Source of the DNA: Pseudomonas sp. Root562
GTDB taxonomy: Bacteria > Pseudomonadota > Gammaproteobacteria > Pseudomonadales > Pseudomonadaceae
DNA length: 64,000 nt
NCBI RefSeq assembly: GCF_001427125.1
Contig: NZ_LMGK01000020.1
Location: 299,317-363,316 of the forward strand
Direction: 5' to 3'
The position numbers and the translations under genes are program-made. The notes under the pieces are model-generated. The model saw only the letters and a list, made by a program, of their open reading frames with translations, had not been told where the DNA came from and searched no databases. How positions within the stretch are numbered: position 1 is the first letter of the stretch; each line of letters opens with the position of its first letter. Below are positions 50,909-59,149 of this stretch, piece after piece.

Positions 50909-51231
50909 CTGTAGGAGCAAAGCTTGCTCGCGATGGCGATCTCAAGGACGCCATCGCCGGCAAGCCGTGCTCCTACAGGTGATGGAGTGCAACTGGCAGA
51001 AACTGGTCGGCCGTCAGGCCGCCATCGCTGGCAAGCCAGCTCCCACTGTAGATCCCGGTGTGATCGGGATTTTCGACCACTGAAGATCCTCTGTAGGAGC
51101 AAAGCTTGCTCGCGATGGCGATCTCAAGGACGCCATCGCCGGCAAGCCGTGCTCCTACAGGTGATGGAGTGCAACTGGCAGAGATTGGTCGGCTGGCAGA
51201 CCGCCATCACCAACAAGCAAGCTCCCACTGC
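50909..51231. repeat. Tandem duplication of a REP doublet unit
   Basis: Two copies of a unit (50909-51049 and 51091-51231). The first 102 bases are almost identical; the rest is diverged. Each holds a GTAGGAGCAAAGCTTGCTCG arm and an inverted GGCAAGCCGTGCTCCTAC arm, plus a second GCAAGCCAGCTCCCACTG-type REP. It occupies the promoter side of the aldo/keto reductase gene. Non-coding. Confidence 0.88.
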
Positions 51232-51371
51232 GGCGAAACCCTCAGTCGCCGTTACCGCAGTAACGGGTATCACCCAAAACATCCACAGCATGGTCGGCCC
51301 AGAACCCGCCAAGACGGAACCCTGCGGCTATCCTGATGCCAACTGTAGTGTCGAGCAAAAAGGAACCAAGC

Positions 51372-52193
51372 ATGCGAACTCAGCAACTGGCCGGTCGCCA
51401 AGTACCCGTGATCGGCCAAGGCACCTGGCAAATGGGCGAAGACCATACCCGCCAAAAAGAAGAAATCGCCGCCCTGCGCCTGGGCATCGATCAGGGCATG
51501 ACCCTCATCGACACCGCCGAAATGTACGCCGAAGGTGGCGCCGAGCAAGTCGTGGCCCAAGCCATCGCCGGCCAGCGCGACAAAGTCTTCCTGGTCAGCA
51601 AGGTCTATCCACACAACGCCAGCCGCCAAGGCATTCCCCAAGCCTGCGAGCGCAGTCTGGGCAGGCTCAAGACCGACCATATCGATTTATACCTGCTGCA
51701 CTGGCGCGGCCAGTACCCATTGGAAGAAACCGTCGAGGCCTTCGAACGCCTGCGTGAGGCGGGCAAGATCGGTCGCTGGGGCGTGTCCAATTTTGATGTC
51801 GATGACTTGCAGGAACTCGATGCCAAGGCCTGCGCCACCAATCAGGTGCTCTACAACCTTGAAGAACGTGGCATAGAATTTGATTTGTTACCCTGGTGTC
51901 AGCAGCACAACATGCCGGTCATGGCCTATTGTCCAATCGGCCAGGGCGGAAAAATGCTCGCCAATGCCACGCTCAGACAAGTGGCTGCCCGCCACGGTGT
52001 GACGCCCGCCCAGGTGTCGCTGGCATGGCTGCTGCGCCAGGACGGTGTGATCGCCATCCCCAAGGCGGTCCGCGCTGAACACGTGCAACTCAACGCGCAA
52101 GCGGCGCAGTTGCAACTGGAAATCGGGGATCTGGAGGCGCTGGACCAAGCGTTTCACGCGCCCAAACGCAAGCAGCGACTGGCCATGGTCTGA
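51372..52193 (+). CDS. Aldo/keto reductase
   Basis: A 273-residue (beta/alpha)8 NADPH-dependent reductase. The full tetrad is visible: Asp48 and Tyr52 (LIDTAEMYAEGG), Lys77 (FLVSKVYP) and His110 (LYLLHWRG). The cofactor segment VIAIPKAVRAEHVQLN is intact. AAGGA 6 bases upstream sets the start. It resembles the small YeaE/DkgA-like reductases acting on methylglyoxal and other aldehydes; substrate not determined. Confidence 0.9.
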   Translation: MRTQQLAGRQVPVIGQGTWQMGEDHTRQKEEIAALRLGIDQGMTLIDTAEMYAEGGAEQVVAQAIAGQRDKVFLVSKVYPHNASRQGIPQACERSLGRLKTDHIDLYLLHWRGQYPLEETVEAFERLREAGKIGRWGVSNFDVDDLQELDAKACATNQVLYNLEERGIEFDLLPWCQQHNMPVMAYCPIGQGGKMLANATLRQVAARHGVTPAQVSLAWLLRQDGVIAIPKAVRAEHVQLNAQAAQLQLEIGDLEALDQAFHAPKRKQRLAMV

Positions 52194-52220
52194 GCCAACG
52201 CGGTGTCAGAGGGCTTCGAT

Positions 52221-52691
52221 ATGAGAAGCACCGATCAACCGGACGACTTTAACCTGCAACGTTTTATTCAGGCACAAGACCCGGTATTCGACCGGGTCCA
52301 GGCCGAATTGAATGCCGGCCACAAACGCAGCCACTGGATGTGGTTTGTCTTTCCGCAGTTCGCCGGGCTCGGTGGCAGTGAAATGTCCCGACGCTTTGCG
52401 ATCCGCTCCCGCGAAGAAGCGCAGGCCTACCTTGAACACCCCGTGTTGGGTGCCAGGTTGCGCATCTGCACCCAGGAAGTGCTGAACATCCAGCAGCGCT
52501 CGGTAGCGGCGATATTCGGCCATCCCGACGACTTGAAGTTTCATTCGTCGATGACCCTGTTCGCCCAGGTCGCTGCCGCTGACAGCCCGTTTCACCAGGC
52601 GTTGAATCAGTATTTCCACGGCATCCTGGATGACTGGACGTTGTCGCTGATGGACTCAAAACAAGCCCAGTTGCCCCCCAATCAGGGTTGA
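52221..52691 (+). CDS. DUF1810 domain protein
   Basis: A 156-residue protein of the DUF1810 family. The core reads FNLQRFIQAQDPVFDRVQAEL, then SHWMWFVFPQFAGLGGSEMS, which are its conserved blocks; the structural family relates to calpastatin-named proteins of unknown role. GAGGG 8 bases upstream sets the start. The C-terminus runs 36 bases into the convergent polB gene. Confidence 0.88.
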   Translation: MRSTDQPDDFNLQRFIQAQDPVFDRVQAELNAGHKRSHWMWFVFPQFAGLGGSEMSRRFAIRSREEAQAYLEHPVLGARLRICTQEVLNIQQRSVAAIFGHPDDLKFHSSMTLFAQVAAADSPFHQALNQYFHGILDDWTLSLMDSKQAQLPPNQG

Positions 52692-55019
52692 GAAATCATC
52701 GTCGACAAACGGCAGGATCGCGTCCGCCACCGGTTGCAGTTGTTTGCTGATGTAGTGATCGTAATCGATCGGCGCGCTGCGGATCTCCAGCGGTTCGGGG
52801 CCGGCGACGGTGATCACGTAACTGATCCAGCCGCCGCTCTGGTATTGGCGGGGGCGACCCTGCTGGTCGTTGTAGTCATCGGCGATACGCGCCGCCCGCA
52901 CGTGCGGCGGCACATTGCGCTGGTAGTCATCGAGGGTGCGGCGCAGGCGTTTGCGGTAGATCAAGCGATCATCGAACTCACCGGCCAGGGTTTTGCGCAC
53001 GTACTCGCGCACGTAGTCCTGATACGGCTTGCGGTGGAAGATCATCTCGTACAGCTCTTGCTGAAACTGCCGGGCCAGCAGCGACCAGTCGGTGCGCACG
53101 GTTTCCAGGCCTTTGTAAACCATCTCGTCGTTGCCATCGGCCCGCGTGACCAGCCCCGCGTAACGCTTCTTGCTGCCCTCCTCCGCCCCGCGAATGGTCG
53201 GCATCAGGAAACGTTTGTAGTGAGTTTCAAACTGCAACTCCAACGCACTCTCCAGGCCGTACTCCTGCCGCACGTGCTCACCCCACCACTGATTGACGTG
53301 ATCGACCAGCGCGCGGCCGATCTGCGCGGCTTCCTGTTGACCATGGGCACGGCGCAACCAGACGAAGGTCGAGTCGGTGTCGCCATAAATCACCGTATGC
53401 CCCTGATCTTCGATCAATTGACGGGTACGCAGCATGATCTCGTGGCCACGCAAGGTGATGGAAGACGCCAGACGCGTGTCGAAAAAGCGACAACCGCTGG
53501 AACCAAGCACGCCGTAGAACGCGTTCATGATGATCTTCAGGGCCTGGGAGAGCGGCGCGTTGTGTTCGCGCTTGGCGGTTTCCCGGCCCTCGGCGACCCG
53601 CGCGACGATGGACGGCAGGCAGTGCCGGGTGCGGGAAAAACGCGCCCCGCGAAAGCCCGGCACAGAGTCGCTGTCGTCAGGATGCTTGAGCCCTTCAATC
53701 AACCCCACGGGATCAATGAGGAACGTGCGGATGATCGATGGATAAAGACTTTTGTAGTCGAACACCAGCACCGACTCGTACAGCCCCGGTTGCGAATCCA
53801 TGACAAACCCGCCAGGGCTGGCCTGTGGTGGTTTAGCGCCGAGGTTCGGCGCAACAAAGCCCTGGCGGTGCATCAACGGCATGTAGAGGTGGGTGAACGC
53901 CGCCACCGAGCCGCCCATGCGATCCACCGGCAACCCCGTCACGCTGGCCCGTTCCAGCAGGAAGGTCAGTAATTGGGTCTTGGCGAAAATCCGCGTGACC
54001 AGTTCGCAGTCCTTGAGGTTGTACTTGGCCAGCGCCGGTTTGTCCTCGGCGAACATGCGGTTGATTTCGTCCATGCGCTGGTAGGGGTTGTCGATGGCCT
54101 TGCCTTCGCCCAACAGGGTTTGCGCGACGTTTTCCAGGCTGAACGAGGGGAAGCTCCAGGTCGCCGAACGCAGGGCTTCGATGCCGTCGATGATCAGCCG
54201 CCCGGCAGCGGATGCGAAGTAATGATTGCCGTTGCCGTGTTCGCGCCATTGCATTTCCTCGCCGCCACGCCCCAGCTTCAGCGGCACGGCCAGGCGCCGG
54301 GCGTGCTGGTGAAGCACCCGAAGGTCGAACTGCACCACGTTCCAGCCGATGATTGCATCGGGGTCATGTCGGGCGAACCACTCGTTGAGCTTCTTCAGCA
54401 GCAGGGTGCGCGATTCGCAGTACTCAAGCTGGAAATCCACTTCACTGTCATCGCCATTGGGCGGCCCCAACATGTACACCTGACGCTCGCCGCAGCCTTC
54501 CAGGGCGATGGAGTACAAGTCGCCCTGAGCCGTGGTTTCGATGTCCAGCGACACCAGTTTCAAGTGTGGTCGATAGTCGGGATCGGGCTTCATCTGCGCA
54601 TCGCGCAGCAGGTCATCAGCGCCCGGCGTACCGCCAAAACGCACCGGCGCGGTGATGAACCGTTCCATCATGTAGCGTTCCGGCGGGCGCACGTCGGCTT
54701 CGTACACTTCAACGCCCATTCGCCGCAGCGCGGTTTCCAGGCGCATCAACTGCCCGTGCTGGCGGCAATACAAGCCGAGCACCGGGCGGTGCTCGAAATC
54801 CAGCAAAGACAAAGGCTTGAGTTCGACGTTTTTTTCGTCGTGCAGCAGCGCTTCGGCCTGCTCGCGCTGACTGACCGGCAGGAATGCCACCGATGGCTGA
54901 TAAGGCAGGCGGATGCGCCGGGGACCGCTATCGGTCGCCAGCCAGAACTCGACCTCCGTACCCGCCGGGGTATCGCGCCAATGCCGGGTCAGGACGAAGC
55001 CCTGGGGTAAATCGGCCAC
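52656..55019 (-). CDS. polB: DNA polymerase II
   Basis: A 787-residue family B DNA polymerase, SOS-associated in enterics and used for lesion bypass and repair. The 3'-5' exonuclease motif I is SLDIETT (about residue 155) with motif II in IGWNVVQFDLRVL. Polymerase motif A is FDYKSLYPSIIRTF (about 420), motif B KIIMNAFYGVLGSSG (about 495) and motif C YGDTDSTFVWL (about 545). All catalytic Asp residues are present and the length is normal. The 3' end overlaps the convergent DUF1810 gene. Confidence 0.95.
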   Translation of the reverse strand: MADLPQGFVLTRHWRDTPAGTEVEFWLATDSGPRRIRLPYQPSVAFLPVSQREQAEALLHDEKNVELKPLSLLDFEHRPVLGLYCRQHGQLMRLETALRRMGVEVYEADVRPPERYMMERFITAPVRFGGTPGADDLLRDAQMKPDPDYRPHLKLVSLDIETTAQGDLYSIALEGCGERQVYMLGPPNGDDSEVDFQLEYCESRTLLLKKLNEWFARHDPDAIIGWNVVQFDLRVLHQHARRLAVPLKLGRGGEEMQWREHGNGNHYFASAAGRLIIDGIEALRSATWSFPSFSLENVAQTLLGEGKAIDNPYQRMDEINRMFAEDKPALAKYNLKDCELVTRIFAKTQLLTFLLERASVTGLPVDRMGGSVAAFTHLYMPLMHRQGFVAPNLGAKPPQASPGGFVMDSQPGLYESVLVFDYKSLYPSIIRTFLIDPVGLIEGLKHPDDSDSVPGFRGARFSRTRHCLPSIVARVAEGRETAKREHNAPLSQALKIIMNAFYGVLGSSGCRFFDTRLASSITLRGHEIMLRTRQLIEDQGHTVIYGDTDSTFVWLRRAHGQQEAAQIGRALVDHVNQWWGEHVRQEYGLESALELQFETHYKRFLMPTIRGAEEGSKKRYAGLVTRADGNDEMVYKGLETVRTDWSLLARQFQQELYEMIFHRKPYQDYVREYVRKTLAGEFDDRLIYRKRLRRTLDDYQRNVPPHVRAARIADDYNDQQGRPRQYQSGGWISYVITVAGPEPLEIRSAPIDYDHYISKQLQPVADAILPFVDDDFSTLIGGQLGLF

Positions 55020-55192
55020 TGCAAACCTCGAAATGGATTCAGGGTGTCAATTCTACGCGTCGATTCGGCGGCCGGTTGCTGTAAAAAACCGCCAAATGAC
55101 GTTTTTTGAGCGTTATCTGCCGCTTTCGCCCTTGCTCTCAGGGCCGGTGTCTACGATTCTTCAAGGACAACGACAACACCCGGGAAACCGCC

Positions 55193-55633
55193 ATGAAAAC
55201 CGTCGCGCAACTGCTCAAGTTGAAAGATCAGAAAAACCAGGAAGTGCACCAGATCAAACCCGATCACATGGTGCTGGAAGCGCTGATGAAGATGGCCGAG
55301 AAAAATGTCGGCGCCTTGCTGGTGGTGGAGAACGATGAAGTGCTGGGCATCATCAGCGAACGGGATTACGCGCGCAAACTGGTGCTGCATGGCCGTTCTT
55401 CGGTGGGTACGCCGGTGCGCGACATCATGGTGTCGCCGGTGATCACCGTGGACACTCACCAAACCGTCGATACCTGCCTGGGCATCATGTCCGACAAACG
55501 CCTGCGTCACTTGCCGGTGGTGGAAAACGGCCGGCTGATCGGCTTGCTGTCGATCGGCGACCTGGTCAAGGAAGCCATCGCTGAACAAGCTGAATTGATT
55601 CGGCAACTGGAACAGTACATCCGCGGCGAATAA
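55193..55633 (+). CDS. CBS-domain protein
   Basis: A 146-residue protein made of two tandem CBS motifs (about residues 12-65 and 75-130; VVENDEVLGIISERDYARKLVLHG and LPVVENGRLIGLLSIGDLVKEAI), a Bateman module that binds adenine nucleotides. The last 15 residues are an acidic helix. Such stand-alone modules sense energy state. Monocistronic; a REP element follows. Confidence 0.88.
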   Translation: MKTVAQLLKLKDQKNQEVHQIKPDHMVLEALMKMAEKNVGALLVVENDEVLGIISERDYARKLVLHGRSSVGTPVRDIMVSPVITVDTHQTVDTCLGIMSDKRLRHLPVVENGRLIGLLSIGDLVKEAIAEQAELIRQLEQYIRGE

Positions 55634-55655
55634 ACCCAGGTCACCGCAGTCCCCC

Positions 55656-55747
55656 CTGTAGGTGCGAGCCTGCTCGCGATGAGGCCATGGCAGCCAATAT
55701 CGAGGCCAAATGCCCGGCCGCCATCGCCAGCAGGCCAGCCCCCACAG
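55656..55747. repeat. REP doublet
   Basis: CTGTAGGTGCGAGCCTGCTCGCGATG on one side and GCCATCGCCAGCAGGCCAGC-type sequence with CCCCCACAGG on the other form an inverted pair around a roughly 35-base centre, between convergent genes. Confidence 0.75.
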
Positions 55748-55764
55748 GTGGTCGGTGGTGCACT

Positions 55765-56388
55765 TCAGCCCGGCCAATGCCGGGCAAACACCGGCGCCAA
55801 CGTCGGATGCCGGTCAATCCGTTCCAGCCAGGCAAAAAACCCCGGCCGGGTCTGGCGCAAATGCTCGCGGCTTCCTCCCCATCGCGTGATCACCGCCGCC
55901 AGCACGTCAAGCGCGCCAGGCGGTTCTTCACCCAGATACAACTCCCCCGAAAACTGATCGGCAAACACTTCCCAACTCCAGTGCAGTCTCGCTCGGGTAC
56001 CCGCCATCAGGTTTTGTCGCGACGATTCATCGGCCTCGGCCAGCCAGCGTTCGGGGTAGTCGATGATGCCGATTGCCGCGTAACAATTGCTGACGATATA
56101 CACCAGCCCGCGAATGGCCTGATCACGGTCGGCTGGGTGATCGGGCAACAGCTTTGCCGCTGGAAACGTCAGTGCGAGATGGATCAGGATCGCCGCACTC
56201 TCGGTCAGGATGCTGCCGTCAGGCAGTTGCAGTGTCGGAATCTGCTTGAGCGGGTTGAGTTTTTCCAATGCCAGCGCGGCCTCCGGGGAGGCTTCGACAT
56301 CGATGAAGCGGTAAGGAATCTCACACAGTTCCAGCGCGGCCTCGACCGCCGCCGCGCCCGAATTCTGATGACCGTAGAGTTGATACAT
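55765..56388 (-). CDS. Glutathione S-transferase
   Basis: A 207-residue GST. Thioredoxin-like N-domain (YQLYGHQNSGAAAVEAALELCEIPYRFIDVE, then NPLKQIPTLQLPDGSILTESAAILIHLA with the cis-Pro and E-S glutathione contacts), helical C-domain from about residue 85. AGGAGG 5 bases upstream of this ATG decides against the GTG two codons earlier. Substrate unknown. Confidence 0.88.
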   Translation of the reverse strand: MYQLYGHQNSGAAAVEAALELCEIPYRFIDVEASPEAALALEKLNPLKQIPTLQLPDGSILTESAAILIHLALTFPAAKLLPDHPADRDQAIRGLVYIVSNCYAAIGIIDYPERWLAEADESSRQNLMAGTRARLHWSWEVFADQFSGELYLGEEPPGALDVLAAVITRWGGSREHLRQTRPGFFAWLERIDRHPTLAPVFARHWPG

Positions 56389-56539
56389 ACACACCTCCTT
56401 GGGATGCTCTCAAGCAGCTGACTCTTGTCGCGATGAAAAATTTCTTCGAGGCACTGCATCCAGAATGCCTTGCCAAGGGTAGTACCTGTAGCAGCCCCTG
56501 TTGCTGCCGAATGCACTACCCACTTTCGGAGAGCTTTTG

Positions 56540-57061
56540 ATGAACGCCAAACAACTGATTTGCCTTGTCGGTTTGTTCGCCACCGTTCCTGCGACCTACG
56601 CCCAGACCGGTCTGCCAGACAACATCAAGGTGCCCGACGGGCACAAGGTCGCCCTGGAAACCACCGGGGTCGGCGAAATCACCTACGAATGCCGGGACAA
56701 AGCCAATGCGGCCGGCCAGACCGAATGGACCTTCGTCGGCCCCAAAGCCGTGCTCAATGATCGCAGCGGCAAACAGATCGGAACTTATTTCGGACCGCCG
56801 GCCACATGGCAAGCCAACGACGGGTCGAAAATCACCGGCACGCAACTCGCCGTGGCACCGTCGAGCCCGGGGAACCTGCCTTACCAACTGGTCAAGGCCA
56901 ACCCGGCCGAAGGCAAAGGCGCCATGAGCGGCGTCAGCTACATCCAGCGCGTCGCCCTCAAGGGCGGTGTCGCGCCAAGTAGCGAATGCACGACGGCCAA
57001 CAAGGGCAAGCAGGAAGTGGTGCAGTATCAGGCGGATTACATTTTCTGGGCGGCCAGTTGA
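56540..57061 (+). CDS. Exported DUF3455 domain protein
   Basis: A 173-residue protein with a Sec signal peptide (MNAKQLICLVGLFATVPATYA) and a DUF3455 domain: LETTGVGEITYECR, TYFGPPATWQANDGSKITG and the C-terminal YQADYIFWAAS. Two cysteines (in YECRD and SSECTT) could form a disulfide. Periplasmic or secreted; function unknown. It lies directly upstream of the ECF sigma/anti-sigma pair, and DUF3455 genes are often found in such company, so it may be in that regulon. Confidence 0.83.
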   Translation: MNAKQLICLVGLFATVPATYAQTGLPDNIKVPDGHKVALETTGVGEITYECRDKANAAGQTEWTFVGPKAVLNDRSGKQIGTYFGPPATWQANDGSKITGTQLAVAPSSPGNLPYQLVKANPAEGKGAMSGVSYIQRVALKGGVAPSSECTTANKGKQEVVQYQADYIFWAAS

Positions 57062-57168
57062 GGCCCGGGAGCTGACTTAGTCGCCTGCGGGGACAAACTT
57101 GCGGCTACAGGAATGCCGTTTGTTTGCTAGATTGCATTCGACATCTCAACCACCACCGGCCGAGAACA

Positions 57169-57696
57169 GTGTCCTTGCCCGAAACCGTCTTCGACTATGA
57201 ACACCACCTGGCGGCCTGCGCTCGCGGCGAGCGTCAGGCCCTGCACGATTTGTATGTGCAGGAGAGCCCGCGGTTGTTGGGGGTAGCCAAGCGGCTGGTA
57301 CGGGATTCGGCCCTGGCCGAGGACATCGTCCACGATGCATTCTTGAAGATCTGGACCGGCGCCGGGGGTTTTGACCCGGCGCGGGGTTCGGCCCGAGGCT
57401 GGATGTTCAGCGTGACCCGGCATCTGGCACTCAACTACCTGCGTGATCACAATCGCGAGCTTCAAGGCGATGTCGACGTTCCGGACAGCACGGACACCGG
57501 TGATGCCCAGGTGCACTCGGCACACATCCACCGGTGCCTGGAACAACTGGAACCGCTGCGGCGCGACTGCCTTGTGCATGCCTATGTCGACGGATATTCC
57601 CACGCGCAAATTTCACACAAGCTCGGCACCCCGCTGGGCACAGTCAAAGCGTGGATCAAGCGGAGCCTGACGGCGTTGCGGGAGTGCCTGGGATGA
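57169..57696 (+). CDS. ECF RNA polymerase sigma factor (RpoE/SigK-like)
   Basis: A 175-residue ECF sigma factor. Region 2 (LVRDSALAEDIVHDAFLKIWTGAGGFDPARGSARGWMFSVTRHLALNYLRD) and region 4 (LEPLRRDCLVHAYVDGYSHAQISHKLGTPLGTVKAWIKRSLTALRECL) are both complete. I use the GTG start; a TTG 45 bases upstream is possible. The last base pair group overlaps the start of the anti-sigma gene (ATGA), so the two are coupled. Confidence 0.88.
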   Translation: MSLPETVFDYEHHLAACARGERQALHDLYVQESPRLLGVAKRLVRDSALAEDIVHDAFLKIWTGAGGFDPARGSARGWMFSVTRHLALNYLRDHNRELQGDVDVPDSTDTGDAQVHSAHIHRCLEQLEPLRRDCLVHAYVDGYSHAQISHKLGTPLGTVKAWIKRSLTALRECLG

Positions 57697-58415
57697 TCAG
57701 CAAACCGACCGACGAAACCCCGCAAGCGCTCGATGAACTGGCCAGTGAGTATGTGCTGGGAACACTTTCCGCCGAGCAGCGAGCCGAGGTTCAGCAACGC
57801 CTGCACAGCGATATCGGGCTGCGCAACGCCGTCGATAACTGGGAGAGCCGATTGCTGGGCCTGACCGAACTGGCCGAGCCGCGCACCCCATCGGCGCAAC
57901 TGTGGCAGCGCATCGAGCGCAGCGTGGAGGCCCTTGATCGCCCGTTATCGACATCCCGCGTGCTCCCGTCGGCCACCTGGTGGAATCGCCTGCCACTCTG
58001 GCGAGGGCTGGCCGGTGCCGGGTTGGCCGCGAGCTTGTTGCTGGGCGCTATGTTGCTGACGCAAACCACGGTCAAACCGACGTATCTGGTGGTGTTGGTC
58101 GCTCCGCAAGACAAGGCGCCGGGCTGGGTGATTCAGGCCAGCAACCCCCGGGAGATCCAGCTGATCCCGTTGGGTGTTGTGGAAGTGCCGGCAGACAAGG
58201 CACTGGAGTTCTGGACCAAGGCCGAAGGCTGGCAAGGCCCGGTGTCTCTCGGTTTGGTAAAACCGGGGCAAACGCTTTCGGTGCCGTTGGACAAACTGCC
58301 GCCGCTGGAACCGAACCAACTGTTCGAACTGACTCTGGAAAACCCCAATGGCTCGCCAATCGGCAAGCCGACCGGGCCGATTCAATTTATCGGCCGCGCG
58401 GTGAAAGTCCTCTGA
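57693..58415 (+). CDS. Membrane anti-sigma factor (RskA-type)
   Basis: A 240-residue protein: cytoplasmic anti-sigma domain (residues 1-85; ASEYVLGTLSAEQRAEVQQRL), a single transmembrane helix at about 108-128 (LAGAGLAASLLLGAMLL), and an extracytoplasmic RskA domain (GWVIQASNPREIQLIPLGVVEV, then LEFWTKAEGWQGPVSLG). It holds the adjacent sigma at the membrane until an envelope signal releases it. Conserved zinc-binding His/Cys residues of the ZAS type are not evident. Confidence 0.87.
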   Translation: MISKPTDETPQALDELASEYVLGTLSAEQRAEVQQRLHSDIGLRNAVDNWESRLLGLTELAEPRTPSAQLWQRIERSVEALDRPLSTSRVLPSATWWNRLPLWRGLAGAGLAASLLLGAMLLTQTTVKPTYLVVLVAPQDKAPGWVIQASNPREIQLIPLGVVEVPADKALEFWTKAEGWQGPVSLGLVKPGQTLSVPLDKLPPLEPNQLFELTLENPNGSPIGKPTGPIQFIGRAVKVL

Positions 58416-58560
58416 GCGATATCATCAATCCCACGACAGGAATGGCGCTCGCAACATCAATCCTGTCGATGTTCACCATCACGTCAATGAAGTTCTCTTA
58501 AAAAATCCGCGGCGTAACATTGGCTCCATACCAACCAACAACACCCCGGAGCACACGATC

Positions 58561-59069
58561 ATGAAACGCCAAACCATCCTCAGCATCGCTTTCTCGGTTT
58601 TCGCAGTTAACGCATTTGCCGCGACTTCTGCGTCGTCGCTGAAGGCTCTTCTGTTCAACCCGTCGTCGCTGAAGGCGGCTCGGATCGTCTGATCGAAAGC
58701 CGTGTGGCTGAAGGTGGCGCTGATCGCCTGCTGGAAAAACGCAATGCTGTAGCGGCTGATGGTTCGGATCGTTTGAAAGGTAATGAAGTCGCCGCCGATG
58801 GCTCCGACCGCCTGCAAGGCAACACCGTCGCCGCTGACGGTTCCGACCGCCTGAAAGGCAACGAAGTCGCCGCCGATGGCTCCGACCGCCTGAAAGGCAA
58901 CGAAGTCGCCGCCGATGGTTCCGACCGCCTGAAAGGCAACGAAGTCGCCGCCGATGGTTCCGACCGCCTGCAAGGCAACACCGTCGCCGCCGATGGTTCC
59001 GACCGCCTGCAAGGCAACACCGTCGCCGCCGATGGTTCGGATCGTTTGCAAGGCAACTCCGTTGCATGA
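58561..59069 (+). pseudogene. Secreted 13-residue tandem-repeat protein, broken by a frameshift
   Basis: A signal peptide MKRQTILSIAFSVFAVNAFA begins the frame, but that frame stops after 43 codons. The -1 frame picks up at about 58632 as VVAEGSSVQPVVAEGGSDRL and runs to 59069. Restoring one base near 58630 joins them into a single protein of about 169 residues. The body holds two V-A-E-G-G-x-D-R-L repeats and then eight A-A-D-G-S-D-R-L-x-G-N-x-V units. Similar Pseudomonas proteins carry the vague name 'phage infection protein'. It lies just after the sigma/anti-sigma pair, so it may be a target. A programmed frameshift or sequencing error is possible. Confidence 0.7.
58752..59063 (+). repeat. 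Eight tandem 39-bp coding repeats
   Basis: Eight contiguous copies of a 39-base unit (coding for A-A-D-G-S-D-R-L-[KQ]-G-N-[EST]-V). Two sub-types alternate: KGNEV (copies 1, 3, 4, 5) and QGNTV or QGNSV (copies 2, 6, 7, 8). The near identity at DNA level indicates recent unit expansion, and copy number is likely variable between strains. Confidence 0.92.
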
Positions 59070-59096
59070 CTGAACTGCTTCACCGCAGTACCCGAC

Positions 59097-59128
59097 AAAA
59101 AGCCCGGCCTGATCAGCCGGGCTTTTTC
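59097..59128 (+). terminator. Intrinsic terminator after the repeat protein
   Basis: Perfect stem AGCCCGGC / GCCGGGCT with a 7-base loop, T5 tail and upstream A-run, so it can also serve the convergent DUF1615 gene in the other direction. Confidence 0.88.
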
Positions 59129-59149
59129 GTGCCTGGGATTTTTTGATTC

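Noticed and set aside
52734..53972. 412-codon open frame antisense to polB, and another following it to 55010
   Set aside because: Both mirror the DNA polymerase II coding sequence and match no family.
58752..59063. Possible CRISPR array
   Set aside because: The 39-base units are directly contiguous with no unique spacers, and they encode protein repeats.
58479..59098. Open frames on the minus strand across the 39-bp repeats
   Set aside because: The repeat keeps several frames open by chance. Only the plus-strand frame joins to a signal peptide upstream.
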